Positions 25,836-42,325 of a stretch of 64,000 nt of DNA are shown one piece after another. Where the stretch lies: the NCBI RefSeq assembly GCF_000710615.1, contig NZ_JDTH01000010.1, forward strand, positions 1-64,000. The letters are read 5' to 3'. The notes beneath the pieces were generated by a model. That model was not told the DNA's origin. It worked only from the letters and a program-made list of their open reading frames with translations, and did no database searches. A program made the translations under genes and the position numbers. This stretch comes from Haladaptatus cibarius D43 (GTDB taxonomy: Archaea; Halobacteriota; Halobacteria; Halobacteriales; Haladaptataceae). Position 1 is the stretch's first letter; the number at the start of each line of letters is the position of its first letter.

Positions 25836-26099
25836 AGACCATCTCTCAGATGATGTCTGTGACAACACATTTCCGGTCACCCAACCACACGAAATGATAC
25901 ACCTCGTCAGTAGCAATACTCTTACTCCCTTTTCTGCTACGCTGGCCAATCCAGCTTCGGATTACAGCAGAATCATCCTCATACTAAGCTACAAGGTAGA
26001 ACACCAAATCAATCATTTCTATCTCGAAATACCGTTCGACAACAAATTCTATTGATCAATCCCACGCATCGAGCGTTTGGTCTCGTCGTCCACGTCGAG
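25836..26099. other. Intergenic, no gene seen
   Basis: AT-rich; nothing recognisable. An open stretch crossing it (25732-26055) has no family features. Confidence 0.4.
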
Positions 26100-28424
26100 C
26101 TAAACAGTATCTTCTATACTGCTGAGTACAGCATCGAGAGCTTCCAGAAGACGGTCTGCGTGATCTTTTTCAAATACTAGGGGTGGACGGATTTTCAAGA
26201 CGTTCTCGTGTTTCCCAGTCGAACCGATGAGAACCTGACGCTGACGAAGGCGATTAACTACTTCTGTAGCCTCACTGGTAGCTGGTGTCCATGTTTTTTT
26301 ATTTTGCACAAGTTCGATACCGACCATCAGCCCACTTCGACGGATTTCACCGATAAGATCGTGTTCTGCAGTTAGCTGCTCGAAGCCATCCTGGAGATAT
26401 CCGCCGACATCACTGGCATGTTTCAATAAACCCTCATTCTCAATGACATCGAGCACTGCGAGGGCGGCTACTGATGACACTGGATTTCCACCAAATGTGC
26501 TGAATATTCCGGGTTGCTCCCTGAGTGTCGAAGTAATATCCGACCGTGTTACAACCGCTGCGACTGGATGTCCATTGCCCATCGGCTTACCCATCGTGAC
26601 GATATCAGGAACGATATCCGCTGCCTCAAAACCCCACATATTCGAGCCAGTACGACCGAACCCTGCCTGTACCTCGTCGGCAATGACGTATCCGCCTGCT
26701 TCGTGCACTTGGTCAACCATCTGGCTTAATCTTTCTGTATCTGGTGGAAGAATACCAGCGCTAGCGAACAAGGGGTCGAATAGGAACGCAGCGATCTCTG
26801 TACCTCGTTCCTTAAGTGCTGCTAGCCCATCAGACATTGTGCCCGAGGTATTAGCACTGACAGACCCGTGATATCGAGAGTTATCAACTGGCGGTGAAAT
26901 CGTTTCAACGTGGTTTGGATGGCGTCCGTCTATCCAGTCCTCAGGTGACAATGTCGTCGTTGCGTCAGTGATTCCATGATAAGCGTGATCAGTTACAATG
27001 CCACCTTTCCGCCCCGTCGAGGCGGTTGCTAGACGCCAGGCGATATCATTCGCTTCGCTCCCCGAATTGACTAGCAAGACCCGGTCTAGTTCGTCAGGCA
27101 TCGTGTCTAAAATTCTCTCGGAAAGTGTGACGATAGATTCGTGCAAGTAACGAGTATTGGTAGTCAACTTACGAGTCTGACTTTCGATGGCGTTAGCAAC
27201 CGTTTCGTTGCCATGACCCACCACTTGGACATTGTTGTATGCGTCAAGATAGCGGTCGCCAGACTGGTCAAAGAGCCAAACACCATCACCAGCAACGAAA
27301 TGGACGGGTTCGTGATATGAAAGCCGTGCCGACCCGAGAACCTGACGGCGACGGGAAATCAGTTCGGATGTTTCGATTTGGGGGTATGGAACATTGCTTT
27401 CCAGTGCAGCTGTTCGCAGGAGCCGTTCTATCACATCTAAACCGGTTTCCTCTAGTGATATCAGCGAGTTCCACAATTCGTTTGCGTCGTCGGTGTTGTG
27501 CGCGTATTTCTCGCTTTTCCACGCGTGCATGAGTCCCCTAACGACCAGCCGTGTCAACACCAAGACTGGCAACAGACAGATCTCCTCTTCTTCTAACGGT
27601 GTAACACTGACGTATCCCCGGACTACTGACTCCGCTGCCGAAATCGAGTTCTCGTGACGATTCATCACGTTTGCAAGCACTACAGCGAGGTCACAAACGA
27701 GGGCCGTATAAGTGAGGTCACCGAAGTCTGTGATACCGCTTACCCTATTGTTGTCATCGAACAATACGTTATCCGGCCCGAGATCATTGTGAACCACTTG
27801 TGCACGGAGAGAATCGAATTCGGGTTCTACGCGTTCTTCGAATTGATCAAGAACCCTTTCAGCAGTATCGCGTCGCTGGTCATCACTGACGTTTTCGAGC
27901 AACGATCGGAAATCCGAAGCGTGTCGGAGATCCCATAAAATATCATACTGTGCTTCGGGGTGGAAAAAGCCGCGTAAAGCTTGTCCCATCTTCGCAATGC
28001 TCACACCATATGCGTACAGCGCATCGTCATCAAGATCCCCGAGCGAAACTTTCTGCCCCGAGACGTACGTGTACATCTGCACGAAATAAGTCTCGCCGTT
28101 CTCATCTACCGATGTCCATGGATCTCCATCGTTTGTTGGAACAATTTCCATTATCGGCAGATCGTGATCGGTACTCTGTATGTGCTGAATCGCTTGTGTG
28201 CGAAAGTTGAGTATCTCACGACCGTCCGCACGGTTGAAGATTTTGAGAACGAACCCATCTCCTTTGTCCGTCTCAATCCGAAAGTTCTGGTCTCGCTCTC
28301 CCCCCAGTTCCGATACAGTTCCGCTTTTCCCGAAGTTTCTCTTAGCGATTTCCGAAACTCTCGATGTATCGACTGCTGGTGGATCAGTAACAATCGGTTC
28401 GGAGCCTTGCAGATTATCGCTCAT
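26100..28424 (-). CDS. Kinase-class III aminotransferase fusion (phospholyase-like)
   Basis: A 774-aa two-domain enzyme. Residues ~1-330 are an APH-type small-molecule kinase (VVHNDLGPDNVLFDDNNR, then ITDFGDLTYTALVCDLAVVL with the Asp-x-x-x-x-Asn and DFG-like motifs). Residues ~350-774 are a PLP-dependent class III fold (IADEVQAGFGRTG, then VTMGKPMGNGHPVAAVVTR with the PLP lysine). Known relatives with this pairing phosphorylate an amino alcohol such as ethanolamine or 5-hydroxylysine and then eliminate phosphate and ammonia. I chose ATG 28424, with GGAG upstream, over the GTG eight codons earlier. The substrate is open. Confidence 0.85.
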   Translation of the reverse strand: MSDNLQGSEPIVTDPPAVDTSRVSEIAKRNFGKSGTVSELGGERDQNFRIETDKGDGFVLKIFNRADGREILNFRTQAIQHIQSTDHDLPIMEIVPTNDGDPWTSVDENGETYFVQMYTYVSGQKVSLGDLDDDALYAYGVSIAKMGQALRGFFHPEAQYDILWDLRHASDFRSLLENVSDDQRRDTAERVLDQFEERVEPEFDSLRAQVVHNDLGPDNVLFDDNNRVSGITDFGDLTYTALVCDLAVVLANVMNRHENSISAAESVVRGYVSVTPLEEEEICLLPVLVLTRLVVRGLMHAWKSEKYAHNTDDANELWNSLISLEETGLDVIERLLRTAALESNVPYPQIETSELISRRRQVLGSARLSYHEPVHFVAGDGVWLFDQSGDRYLDAYNNVQVVGHGNETVANAIESQTRKLTTNTRYLHESIVTLSERILDTMPDELDRVLLVNSGSEANDIAWRLATASTGRKGGIVTDHAYHGITDATTTLSPEDWIDGRHPNHVETISPPVDNSRYHGSVSANTSGTMSDGLAALKERGTEIAAFLFDPLFASAGILPPDTERLSQMVDQVHEAGGYVIADEVQAGFGRTGSNMWGFEAADIVPDIVTMGKPMGNGHPVAAVVTRSDITSTLREQPGIFSTFGGNPVSSVAALAVLDVIENEGLLKHASDVGGYLQDGFEQLTAEHDLIGEIRRSGLMVGIELVQNKKTWTPATSEATEVVNRLRQRQVLIGSTGKHENVLKIRPPLVFEKDHADRLLEALDAVLSSIEDTV

Positions 28425-28834
28425 TTCGTATTCTCCTATTGATGACACTCATACCCTGAGATGCGAAGAGTGAGTGGTTAAAGGTTTGGTGAAGAAGGGG
28501 ACAGACAGAGCGACGAGTTGACTTCGCTTTCAGCACATGGAGACAAAACTAGGTCTGAAAGATTACTCATCCCATCCTCGGCGAAGGTACTACTTTCTAC
28601 ACGATACATTGATATATCGCAATCGTCGCTATGACAATGCTGAACTATTGTATTCTGACTACCAAGCCCAAATTGGTGTGTCGAGAGACATATATGCAGG
28701 GCAATAGAGAGTGACCAGGAGGCGAGAAATCATCTCTTTCGTATTGAATTCGAAACAACGCTAATAAGCGTAATAAAAAAGCTTGATATCCATCTGAGCG
28801 ATGGTCGGAGTATTGAACTAGATGACACCTTCTA
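28425..28834. other. Intergenic, no gene seen
   Basis: AT-rich non-coding stretch between the divergent fusion gene and the transporter relic; it should contain the promoter of the fusion gene. No repeat or RNA recognised. Confidence 0.4.
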
Positions 28835-29385
28835 CGTTGAAGATGGAACGTGGATCGAATCGATCACGATTTCCTGATCTGCGACGAACCTGTACCGATA
28901 CTCGACATGTCCTTGAAGGTGAATTTACTCAACCTTCTCTGTAGTCTTGACGACACTGAGAATATAGGCATTATCTACATCTCACACGGTCTTGCGAGTC
29001 TTTTGCAAGCCTCAGATCGACTGGTGATTATCTATCTCAGAAGTGTGATCGAATCGGCGATATCGATCGCATCGCCAATCAGCCGAGACACCCCCTACAC
29101 ACATTCACTGTTATCGGCAACGCCAGAGAAAGACTCCTCAATCGACCGCGATAGAGTCATCTTGTGGGTGAGCCACCAGATCCAGTGAACTTTCTATCGG
29201 AGTGAATCTTCGTGCAACGGTGTTCAAATGTGAAAGAAGAGTGCTGACAGGTTGAGCCGGACTTACCAAAACCGCTGAAAATGGACATAGAGCGGCCTGT
29301 TATTCCCCGAAAGGAGAAATAGGAGAAGTCACCGACGAACACCAATCGTCTGAATACGGCGAATCAAGTAGCGACTGACTCCAAG
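28835..29385 (+). pseudogene. Decayed oligopeptide ABC transporter ATPase (DppF-like), C-terminal half
   Basis: Reads DFLICDEPVPILDMSLKVNL (Walker B, with an Asp-Glu pair, and D-loop), IIYISHGLASLLQASDRLVI (H-switch), then DTPYTHSLLSATPEKDSSID of the oligopeptide transporter tail. After 29190 the tail continues in other frames (GVNLRATVFKCE; ENGHRAACY), with stops and a frameshift. The Walker A half is missing. It is a dead fragment related to the ABC systems that import peptides, such as the one starting at 61525. Confidence 0.8.
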
Positions 29386-29634
29386 ATCGGTTCGTTGAAA
29401 CAAGCACTGCAATCAAAGCGGATTACCTGTCGGAACAGCTGTGATTCCGAGTGTTTGGGAAATTGCGGTTCGAGATTCCACTGCAATTGTTGGTTTTCTT
29501 CGATAAACCGACTCGGTCGCTTGCGTAAAGCATGATTAAATTTTATTCACTCTTAGCCCAATATTTTGGTAGAAGTCCTACGCTTAAAGAGTCATAACGG
29601 AACACCACCGTGCAAAACGCTTTATTGAGGTAAC

Positions 29635-35835
<6,201 letters not shown>

Positions 35836-35998
35836 AATTACTATCTTTTGTTCGCTGTCGTGAAATAAGAGATGTGCATGGCAAGTCGATAGCCCCAAAT
35901 TATCCGATTATTATATACTATCGATGTGGGCTTTATCTGTATGATTTGTGGTCAATAAAGTATAGTATGTTGGCTTGTTAGTCTGAAACTGTAGAGCA

Positions 35999-36754
35999 AT
36001 GGTTGAGAGCAGAAGGCAGCTAGTCAACGGTACAGCCCTCCCCTTAGCGCGACAACTCCTTCGCAACGAGAAATCTGAGCTTCAGAGTGAGATCAAAGCT
36101 TTTGAGAACTTTTCCGATCGCCTCAGCCAGATTCCGCCACAACCATGTCGAACTGATGGTGGAACATTAACCAGTACTTTCCAATCCCAGCCTTCAACTG
36201 CACAGTCGCCACAAGAAGCTGTTCGAACTGCCTATCGCGACACGGTGTTATCTGTTGACCACTGGAAAAGCACTTATGGGGCTGAGACTGCAATCGATAG
36301 TATCGCACAGGAATTCGGACCTGATATAGCAACGTACCTTAGCGGTAGCTCGAGTATCTGGTCGCCCTTAGTCTGGAATCAGCTCCGCAATGCGAGTGAG
36401 GAGGTAGTCGGAAATCGACAACGAACCGTCCGAAAAATCACACAGGAGCTGTCACAACTTGATGATCTACAGAATTCGCTTCTGGAAATTGATGACGAGT
36501 TAGCTGCAATTGAGCGAGGTCACTTCTCGTTTACCGACCGAACAGATTGCCTTCGTACACTGCAGCGGGAACTCGATCAGTTGGTAGATGACCAGCAAAA
36601 GTATCTCCATCAACGTGAGTATACGAATGGAGATATCTTCTCAGCGTTTATCTATTCGGATCTCGACACAGACTTTCCAGGCCTCTCGGCCCTCGCGACG
36701 ACCCACAGGAAACTCGAACGAATCGAACTTCGCCACTGGTGTGGCCTGCTCTGA
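35999..36754 (+). CDS. Coiled-coil haloarchaeal protein, function unknown
   Basis: A 251-aa helical protein (LARQLLRNEKSELQSEIKAF, ITQELSQLDDLQNSLLEIDD, ELAAIERGHFSF) with two coiled-coil stretches and a conserved-looking ending FPGLSALATTHRKLERIELR. I recall similar proteins of about 240 aa in many haloarchaea without a known role. It starts at ATG 35999; a TATA-like stretch precedes it. Neighbours give no clue. Confidence 0.65.
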   Translation: MVESRRQLVNGTALPLARQLLRNEKSELQSEIKAFENFSDRLSQIPPQPCRTDGGTLTSTFQSQPSTAQSPQEAVRTAYRDTVLSVDHWKSTYGAETAIDSIAQEFGPDIATYLSGSSSIWSPLVWNQLRNASEEVVGNRQRTVRKITQELSQLDDLQNSLLEIDDELAAIERGHFSFTDRTDCLRTLQRELDQLVDDQQKYLHQREYTNGDIFSAFIYSDLDTDFPGLSALATTHRKLERIELRHWCGLL

Positions 36755-36941
36755 CGTTCACTTTAATAGTTAATCTTATCCGTGATATCCTCACGCAGAA
36801 CCACTGAGAAACCACACAGTAATGAAAATGGGCCGATTGGCTGTTGGTACAATGAGAATCAGCATTCTTTGGTATGAAACGGTTCATCGTATTTCAATGG
36901 ATACGTCCCCGCTATATCGAATCCAAGCGGGAGTCTCGATG

Positions 36942-37495
36942 TCAGTCCTCGGTTTTATCACCATTTTCGGCCCACTCCGCACGTAATAGGCCCTACAACA
37001 CCTCGCCAACGTATCCACCGCCTGCAATAATCGCACTGCGTTTCCGGCCTTCCTGTACGAATCCGAGTTTTTCGAGAACACGCTGTGACCCTTCGTTGGG
37101 GGCTAAGGCTTTTGCTTCGATGCGGTGCAGGAGTAGTTCGGTGAACCCATACTCTACGAGGAGTTCAGCCGACGCTGCTGCATGTCCGTTCCTTGATAGT
37201 CTGGAGAGATAAGGAATGCAAGATTTGCACACCGTTGATCATCTCGGAGGGGTACCAATCTTACACGACCCACCGGCTCGCCATCTGAACAAACTAACAA
37301 GTCCACTCGATCGTTGGTGTCGTGCTCCCGTTCCATCCAACTCTCGTAATCTCCGCGGGTGAAGGGTAATCGAAACTCGTGTATGTGACGACGTATCTCG
37401 GGATGGTTCATCCATCGCTTGACGATGTCGATGTCTTCACGCTCGATAGTTCTGAGTTCGATACGGTCTCCAGCGAGAAACAATGATTCTGGCAT
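36942..37495 (-). pseudogene. GNAT acetyltransferase, frameshifted
   Basis: The first part from ATG 37495 (MPESLFLAGDRIELRTIERE, HPEIRRHIHEFRLPFTRGDY) is a RimJ/RimL-like GNAT domain. At about 37195 the frame shifts; the rest (GHAAASAELLVEYGFTELLL, APNEGSQRVLEKLGFVQEGR) with the acetyl-CoA loop and the NxxS-helix continues in another frame, and a TAG stop at about 36993 precedes the last residues GLLRAEWAENGDKTED. Two lesions make it a pseudogene. Confidence 0.82.
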
Positions 37496-37743
37496 ATCTT
37501 CTGATTGTTGTATCGTAATAGTAGTAGCGTATTGTCTAACCATTCTTTTAGTTAGAGTCGCACTCTACAACTCATAGCATATCGTATTCATAAATGAATT
37601 TTTTGTTTATCTGTTCCAACGGATATCCTATATTTCGGCACGGAAATTATCGCTACCAAATAACTACGGCAGTACGAACCAATTATATTACTAGAATATT
37701 AAGAAAAATTTATCATTAGGTTGGGTAATAGACGTAACGTACC

Positions 37744-39303
37744 ATGACAGACAACGGTACGCAGTTCGATAGACGATCGTTTCTCAAACTAACTGGTTCG
37801 GTCGGTGCTGCGGCTGCAGTTTCGGGTATTACGGCTGCAACGCCCGGACGTGAACCTGGTTCTAAAGAAAACGAACTCCTCGTCGGCGTTTCACCTGCTG
37901 GTGGATCGCCGACTGACGTCGTGCAGGCGCATCTGCCTTCAACGGCACAAATTGTCCACTCAAACGACGTACTCGGCTACGTTGCTGTGCAGATCCCCGA
38001 CAATGATTCGGTAAAACAGCGGTTCTCCGACGCGGTTTCGAAAAACGAGTACGTTAAGTACGTCGAAGAAAATATGACCTATTCGACGTCACTAACCCCT
38101 AATGACCCCAAATACAGTACGGAGCAGTACGCCCCCCAGATGGTCAACGCCGACACTGCGTGGGACACCACGACTGGTTCATCATCGGTGACCATCGCGG
38201 TGATTGATACGGGTGTCCAGTACAATCACCCCGATCTGCAGTCAAATTTCGGATCGAATCCCGGCAAGGACTTCGTCGATGATGATTCTGATCCGTACCC
38301 CGATCGCCCGAGCGACGAAAATCACGGTACTCACGTCTCTGGTATCGCGGCGGCGGAGACTAACAACGGCACCGGCGTCGCTGGAATCAGTGAATCAAAC
38401 CTTATCAATGGAAGGGCTCTTGACGAAACTGGTTTTGGCTCCGTCGCGGATATTGCTGATGCCGTTCAGTGGGCGACAGACCAAGGAGCAGACATTATAA
38501 ACATGTCGCTTGGTGGTAGTAATCCGTCGGACACGATGCGAAACGCCGTCTCATACGCATACAACCGCGGAGTTTTCATTACGGCGGCCGCTGGCAATTC
38601 GTCCAAGGGATCCGTTGACTACCCTGCCGGGTACGACGAATGCCTGGCCGTCTCCGCACTGGATTCCGATGGCTCGTTTGCCCAATATTCGAATTACGGA
38701 TCGAAGGTAGAACTCACTGCGCCAGGAACGTGGGTGTACTCTACGACGACCGCGAGCCGTGGCAATTACGAAACACTCTCGGGAACATCGATGGCAACAC
38801 CGGTTGTCTCGGGGGTTGCTGGCCTCTCGCTCGCACAGTGGAGTGCTACAAACCGCGAACTCCGAGCACACCTCAAAAACACTGCTGTCGACATCGGTCT
38901 GCCGTCGAGCCAGCAAGGAAGTGGTCGCGTCGATGCTCAGAATGCCGTCACTAGTCAACCGCCAAACTTTAGCCGTACTGCTGACCGGACGAAATACAGC
39001 GGTTCGTTAGTCGATTACCTCGACAGTTCCTGTCACAGCCACACGTGGAAGCAGTCCAATCCGTCGCAAGTAATCGTGGAATTACTCATTTCAAAAGATT
39101 CAGCCGATTTCGATCTCTACGTCAACGACGGACAAACAGCATGCCCAACCACGAACAGCTATGATTATCGCTCGAAGTCGCTGGGGAGCATTGAATCCGT
39201 TACTATCGACAATCCAGACACGTCTACAGACCTTCACATCATGGCCGATTCGTGGCGTGGAGGCGGCAGTTACGAAATCGTCGTCACCGAATACACGGCC
39301 TGA
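37744..39303 (+). CDS. Halolysin-like secreted subtilase
   Basis: A 519-aa serine protease with a Tat signal (DRRSFLKLTGSVGAAAAVSG), an inhibitor-like propeptide, the catalytic triad in VIDTGVQYNHPDLQ (Asp), NHGTHVSGIAAAE (His) and SGTSMATPVVSGVA (Ser), and a C-terminal domain of about 120 residues (DFDLYVNDGQTACPTTNSYD) typical for halolysins. It would be exported folded and degrade proteins outside the cell, which can feed the peptide transporter at the right end. Start ATG 37744 is the only one in front of the signal. Confidence 0.93.
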   Translation: MTDNGTQFDRRSFLKLTGSVGAAAAVSGITAATPGREPGSKENELLVGVSPAGGSPTDVVQAHLPSTAQIVHSNDVLGYVAVQIPDNDSVKQRFSDAVSKNEYVKYVEENMTYSTSLTPNDPKYSTEQYAPQMVNADTAWDTTTGSSSVTIAVIDTGVQYNHPDLQSNFGSNPGKDFVDDDSDPYPDRPSDENHGTHVSGIAAAETNNGTGVAGISESNLINGRALDETGFGSVADIADAVQWATDQGADIINMSLGGSNPSDTMRNAVSYAYNRGVFITAAAGNSSKGSVDYPAGYDECLAVSALDSDGSFAQYSNYGSKVELTAPGTWVYSTTTASRGNYETLSGTSMATPVVSGVAGLSLAQWSATNRELRAHLKNTAVDIGLPSSQQGSGRVDAQNAVTSQPPNFSRTADRTKYSGSLVDYLDSSCHSHTWKQSNPSQVIVELLISKDSADFDLYVNDGQTACPTTNSYDYRSKSLGSIESVTIDNPDTSTDLHIMADSWRGGGSYEIVVTEYTA

Positions 39304-39349
39304 AGGTCGTTGTAATTCACACACTGGAATTGAGTGCGTGGGCAGTTAA

Positions 39350-40251
39350 TTGCCTGGTCGGAAATTCAGCCCACGATGGATAACAGAAGTCGAAGCAATC
39401 GACCAAACTTTTTTATCGTCATCAACCGTCGATGGATTTGTGGTTCACGAGACAGACAACGCAACCATCGCCGACGCTGTGGAGCGTGTGTTGATGGGCG
39501 ATCGGTTAGATCGACGGGACGGTTTGGCGCTCATCTCACAGCCAGTTGAGAAACTCGCAGTTGCCGCCGACTACGTACGGTCGCAGTTCGGTGACAACAC
39601 AGTTGATGCCTGCTCGATCGTAAATGCGAAAGCTGGTAACTGCGCAGAAGACTGCGGCTTCTGTGCGCAGTCTGTTCATTTCGACACCGGAACCGACACA
39701 CACGATCTGCTTGAACCCGAGGAGATACTTTCTGCTGCAAAGCGAGCTGAACGTGACGGTGCTCAGCGATTTGGTATCGTCGTCGCCGAGAAAGGGGTCT
39801 CCAAGGAAAACCGACCCGAAGAATGGAACGCAGTACTTCGGGCGATACGCTTCGTTCGTGATGAGACCAATGTGGCGGTCGACGCATCACTCGGGATTCT
39901 CACAGAAGAAGAAGCTCAAATCCTCGCCAACGAGGGAGTCAACCACTATAACCATAACATCGAAACCTCACCGCGATTTTTCCAAAAATCGTCGATACCC
40001 ATTCCTTCGAGGATCGCGTCGAGACCCTGAAAGTCGCCAAGAACGCGGGCATGGATCTCTGTGCTGGGGTTATTCTTGGGATGGGCGAAGCGCCAACCGA
40101 TCGCGTGAATGCGGCCATTGCGCTTCAGAATATCGGTATTTCCTCGCTTCCGGTCAATACCCTCAATCCAATTGAAGCGACGGCACTTAGCGAAGAGCTT
40201 GGGAACTCTGCGGACATTTCTACCGAAGAAATCATCAGAACATCTGTCTGA
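39350..40251 (+). pseudogene. bioB: Biotin synthase, frameshifted and truncated
   Basis: Radical-SAM biotin synthase that inserts sulfur into dethiobiotin. The cluster motif CAEDCGFCAQSVHF and EILSAAKRAERDGAQRFGIV are intact. Near 39980, in a T/C run (CGATTTTTCCAAAAATCG), one base is missing and the frame shifts; the protein then continues (VDTHSFEDRVETLKVAKNAG, LCAGVILGMGEAPTDRVNAA) to ISTEEIIRTSV and stops at 40251. The last ~100 residues with the final barrel strands are absent. It cannot give a full enzyme. Confidence 0.9.
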
Positions 40252-40406
40252 GAAAGTGGTGTTTAGCAGGATATGAGACAACTTCGACCCCGAATAATCC
40301 ATGTCCAAGACTGACAATTCGAGAAAATCGAGTTTCTCTTCCAGGAGTAAAAATCCGTGAAAATCCAGCCAATCATCTTTCAATACGAAAGAGGCTTGGA
40401 GAAGTG

Positions 40407-41096
40407 CTATCGTCGGTCCTGCAAAACTTCTAACTGACCACGATCGCGAACCGTTACCTTAGGTGTGAGAGTCACTGATGTGGTTGTCTCATACCGCTGT
40501 GTCCCGTCGCTAGAGTACTTGTAGGCGTTTGCGGTTGCAGTCTGTGACGGGAGTGTTGTGCCTTTTTCAGCACCGGTCGCAACTGAAACTTGTTTGTTTT
40601 CAACCGAGACACTCGCTGCTCTATCCCCGATGGTGAGGCGTAACTCGGGAACTCGAACTGAATCTGTCAAGGATAGAGTTTTAGTGGTTCGGAAATCCGA
40701 TGCAAGGTGAAGTGAAGGAAAGCTAGTTGATTTTCCTCCTATCGAAGCCCGCTCAGTAACGCTATCTTGCTCGACCACAGCTTGAGATTTTTGTTGGAAG
40801 GAGTTCGTGATCGCTTCCGAGGCAATAGATGGAACGAGGAGTTGTTGCTTTTCTTCGTTCACGATGTACCTCGGTGGTTCATCGTTTGCTACTTGCTTGA
40901 GGGTGACGTTCGGGTCTTCAGCCTCAACGTTAAACTTGATACCGGATTCGACAAGTCGAATAGTATTTCCAGCGGGTGCTGCTGCGACTGCACCAGTTCC
41001 GAAAATACCCATGCTTACAGCCGCCGCAGAAGTGGATTTGAGGACGGTTCGTCGTTTCATGCTATCGGTGCTCTTATCGTTGGTGTTGTTCGTCAT
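40407..41096 (-). CDS. Tat-exported protein of unknown function
   Basis: A 229-aa protein with a Tat signal (MKRRTVLKSTSAAAVSMGIF, AVAAAPAG). The mature part is Ser/Thr-rich with probable strands (TIRLVESGIKFNVEAEDPN, LSLTDSVRVPELRLTIGDR) and no family I know. It lies 14 bases downstream of the next gene on the same strand, so the two are likely co-transcribed and made as a pair. Confidence 0.68.
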   Translation of the reverse strand: MTNNTNDKSTDSMKRRTVLKSTSAAAVSMGIFGTGAVAAAPAGNTIRLVESGIKFNVEAEDPNVTLKQVANDEPPRYIVNEEKQQLLVPSIASEAITNSFQQKSQAVVEQDSVTERASIGGKSTSFPSLHLASDFRTTKTLSLTDSVRVPELRLTIGDRAASVSVENKQVSVATGAEKGTTLPSQTATANAYKYSSDGTQRYETTTSVTLTPKVTVRDRGQLEVLQDRR

Positions 41097-41110
41097 TATG
41101 GATCCTTCCG

Positions 41111-41791
41111 TTAGGCTGCGTCCGAGGTTGCTTTGATTCCGTCCCGTTCACATGTGTTCAGTGTTTCAGTCCACGTCGATGCCGAGTAGGAAGACGAGCA
41201 GGTGCCACTTTGTTGGGAATTCGGATACCCTGCCGCCATCGGTGTGGATGCGTTATTAGAGTATACAGATCCGAGATCATGCTCATCATTTCCGGGTATC
41301 ATGCTCTGGATGGTTGGGTTCGCTTCATTGATGTACGCGTGGAACACTTCCTGCACGGAGAGGCTCTTGTAGTAATCCGCACTTCCCCAGCCGAGAATCG
41401 CGTCTTGAGACCAATTCCACGCACCACCATCATTAGGGCTTTCAGCACGACCACCAATATTCTGAGAGCCAACACAAAGGTGGCACCCCCTAACATTCTC
41501 TTTGTTGTTCGGGCCACTGTAGTTAAGCCACTGGTTATACATCGTGAGGTTATCGCTGTCGTTCAAACGAGGATGCTCGTAACTGATCCAAACCTCGTAT
41601 TTGTAGCAGGTGTTATCATCCAGGAGCTGTTCTCCAACGTCCGTATGTGCGCTATTGAGGTCATTAGCACAAATACTGTCTTCGGACGCTGTATTTGGAT
41701 ATAGGACGACGATGTACTCTTCGGTGCTGCTGTTACCGGATCGCTCATTGCTTTGCAATAGCTGGTATGCCATGCAGTAACATTGTGGCAT
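41111..41791 (-). CDS. Unknown secreted-type protein, possibly metalloprotease-like, N-terminus lost
   Basis: A 226-aa sequence (EEYIVVLYPNTASEDSICAN, WNWSQDAILGWGSADYYKSL, SVQEVFHAYINEANPTIQSM, DEHDLGSVYSNNASTPMAAG) that recalls haloarchaeal exported proteins with an H-E-x-x-H-like helix, but here the position reads QEVFHAY, so the first zinc ligand is not present. No signal peptide precedes it, although its partner at 41096 is a Tat protein and the Cys pairs (CHLC, two more near the end) suggest export. The N-terminus is probably truncated. Family and function remain open. Confidence 0.55.
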   Translation of the reverse strand: MPQCYCMAYQLLQSNERSGNSSTEEYIVVLYPNTASEDSICANDLNSAHTDVGEQLLDDNTCYKYEVWISYEHPRLNDSDNLTMYNQWLNYSGPNNKENVRGCHLCVGSQNIGGRAESPNDGGAWNWSQDAILGWGSADYYKSLSVQEVFHAYINEANPTIQSMIPGNDEHDLGSVYSNNASTPMAAGYPNSQQSGTCSSSYSASTWTETLNTCERDGIKATSDAA

Positions 41792-41909
41792 CCCATAGAT
41801 ATTAAATTTATTTGCTAAATATTGTTATTACAATTTCTTGGAGGAACTCAATGCTGCCTATTGTATTCTATAACTACGTGGCAAATATATTGGTGAGTTT
41901 TAGATTTTT

Positions 41910-41926
41910 GTTCCTGATAGGGGAAC
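41910..41926. repeat. GTTCC-N7-GGAAC inverted repeat, copy 1
   Basis: GTTCCTGATAGGGGAAC. Shares the core GATAG with copy 4 at 47244. Confidence 0.6.
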
Positions 41927-42308
41927 GTCTTCATGTGAGGAATGTAATATAAAATGCCGCCATTTCGCCTATAAATCATAAGAAGCAAACGAATATTATC
42001 CCCCCATTACACAACTATGTATGTAATGGTATGCTCTATAGTATTCTATCTACACAATTTCTAGTATTCACGGGTGTTCCGTCTTACAGAACGGGTCGGA
42101 GTACTGTTATCATCGCAAATTAATTCTCAAAACTATAAACGGTTAATTTTCATACTTGTCTATCTATCTATCGAACAAATGGAAGTGGTTGGAAATTCGC
42201 CGCGTACAAACGTAACTGCATCAAACGCGATCAAAAGCTAGCTAGCTACTCTTGAGGCTATTCAGGAGAGTGTAAGGCAGTACAAGTGTGATGAAGTACA
42301 CCGCGTGT

Positions 42309-42325
42309 GTTCCTTTGTAAGGAAC
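42309..42325. repeat. GTTCC-N7-GGAAC inverted repeat, copy 2
   Basis: GTTCCTTTGTAAGGAAC, 7-bp arms with a 3-base centre. Confidence 0.6.

Noticed and set aside
25732-26055. 107-codon + strand frame
   Set aside because: It runs partly out of frame over the relic of the 78-aa protein and shows no family features.
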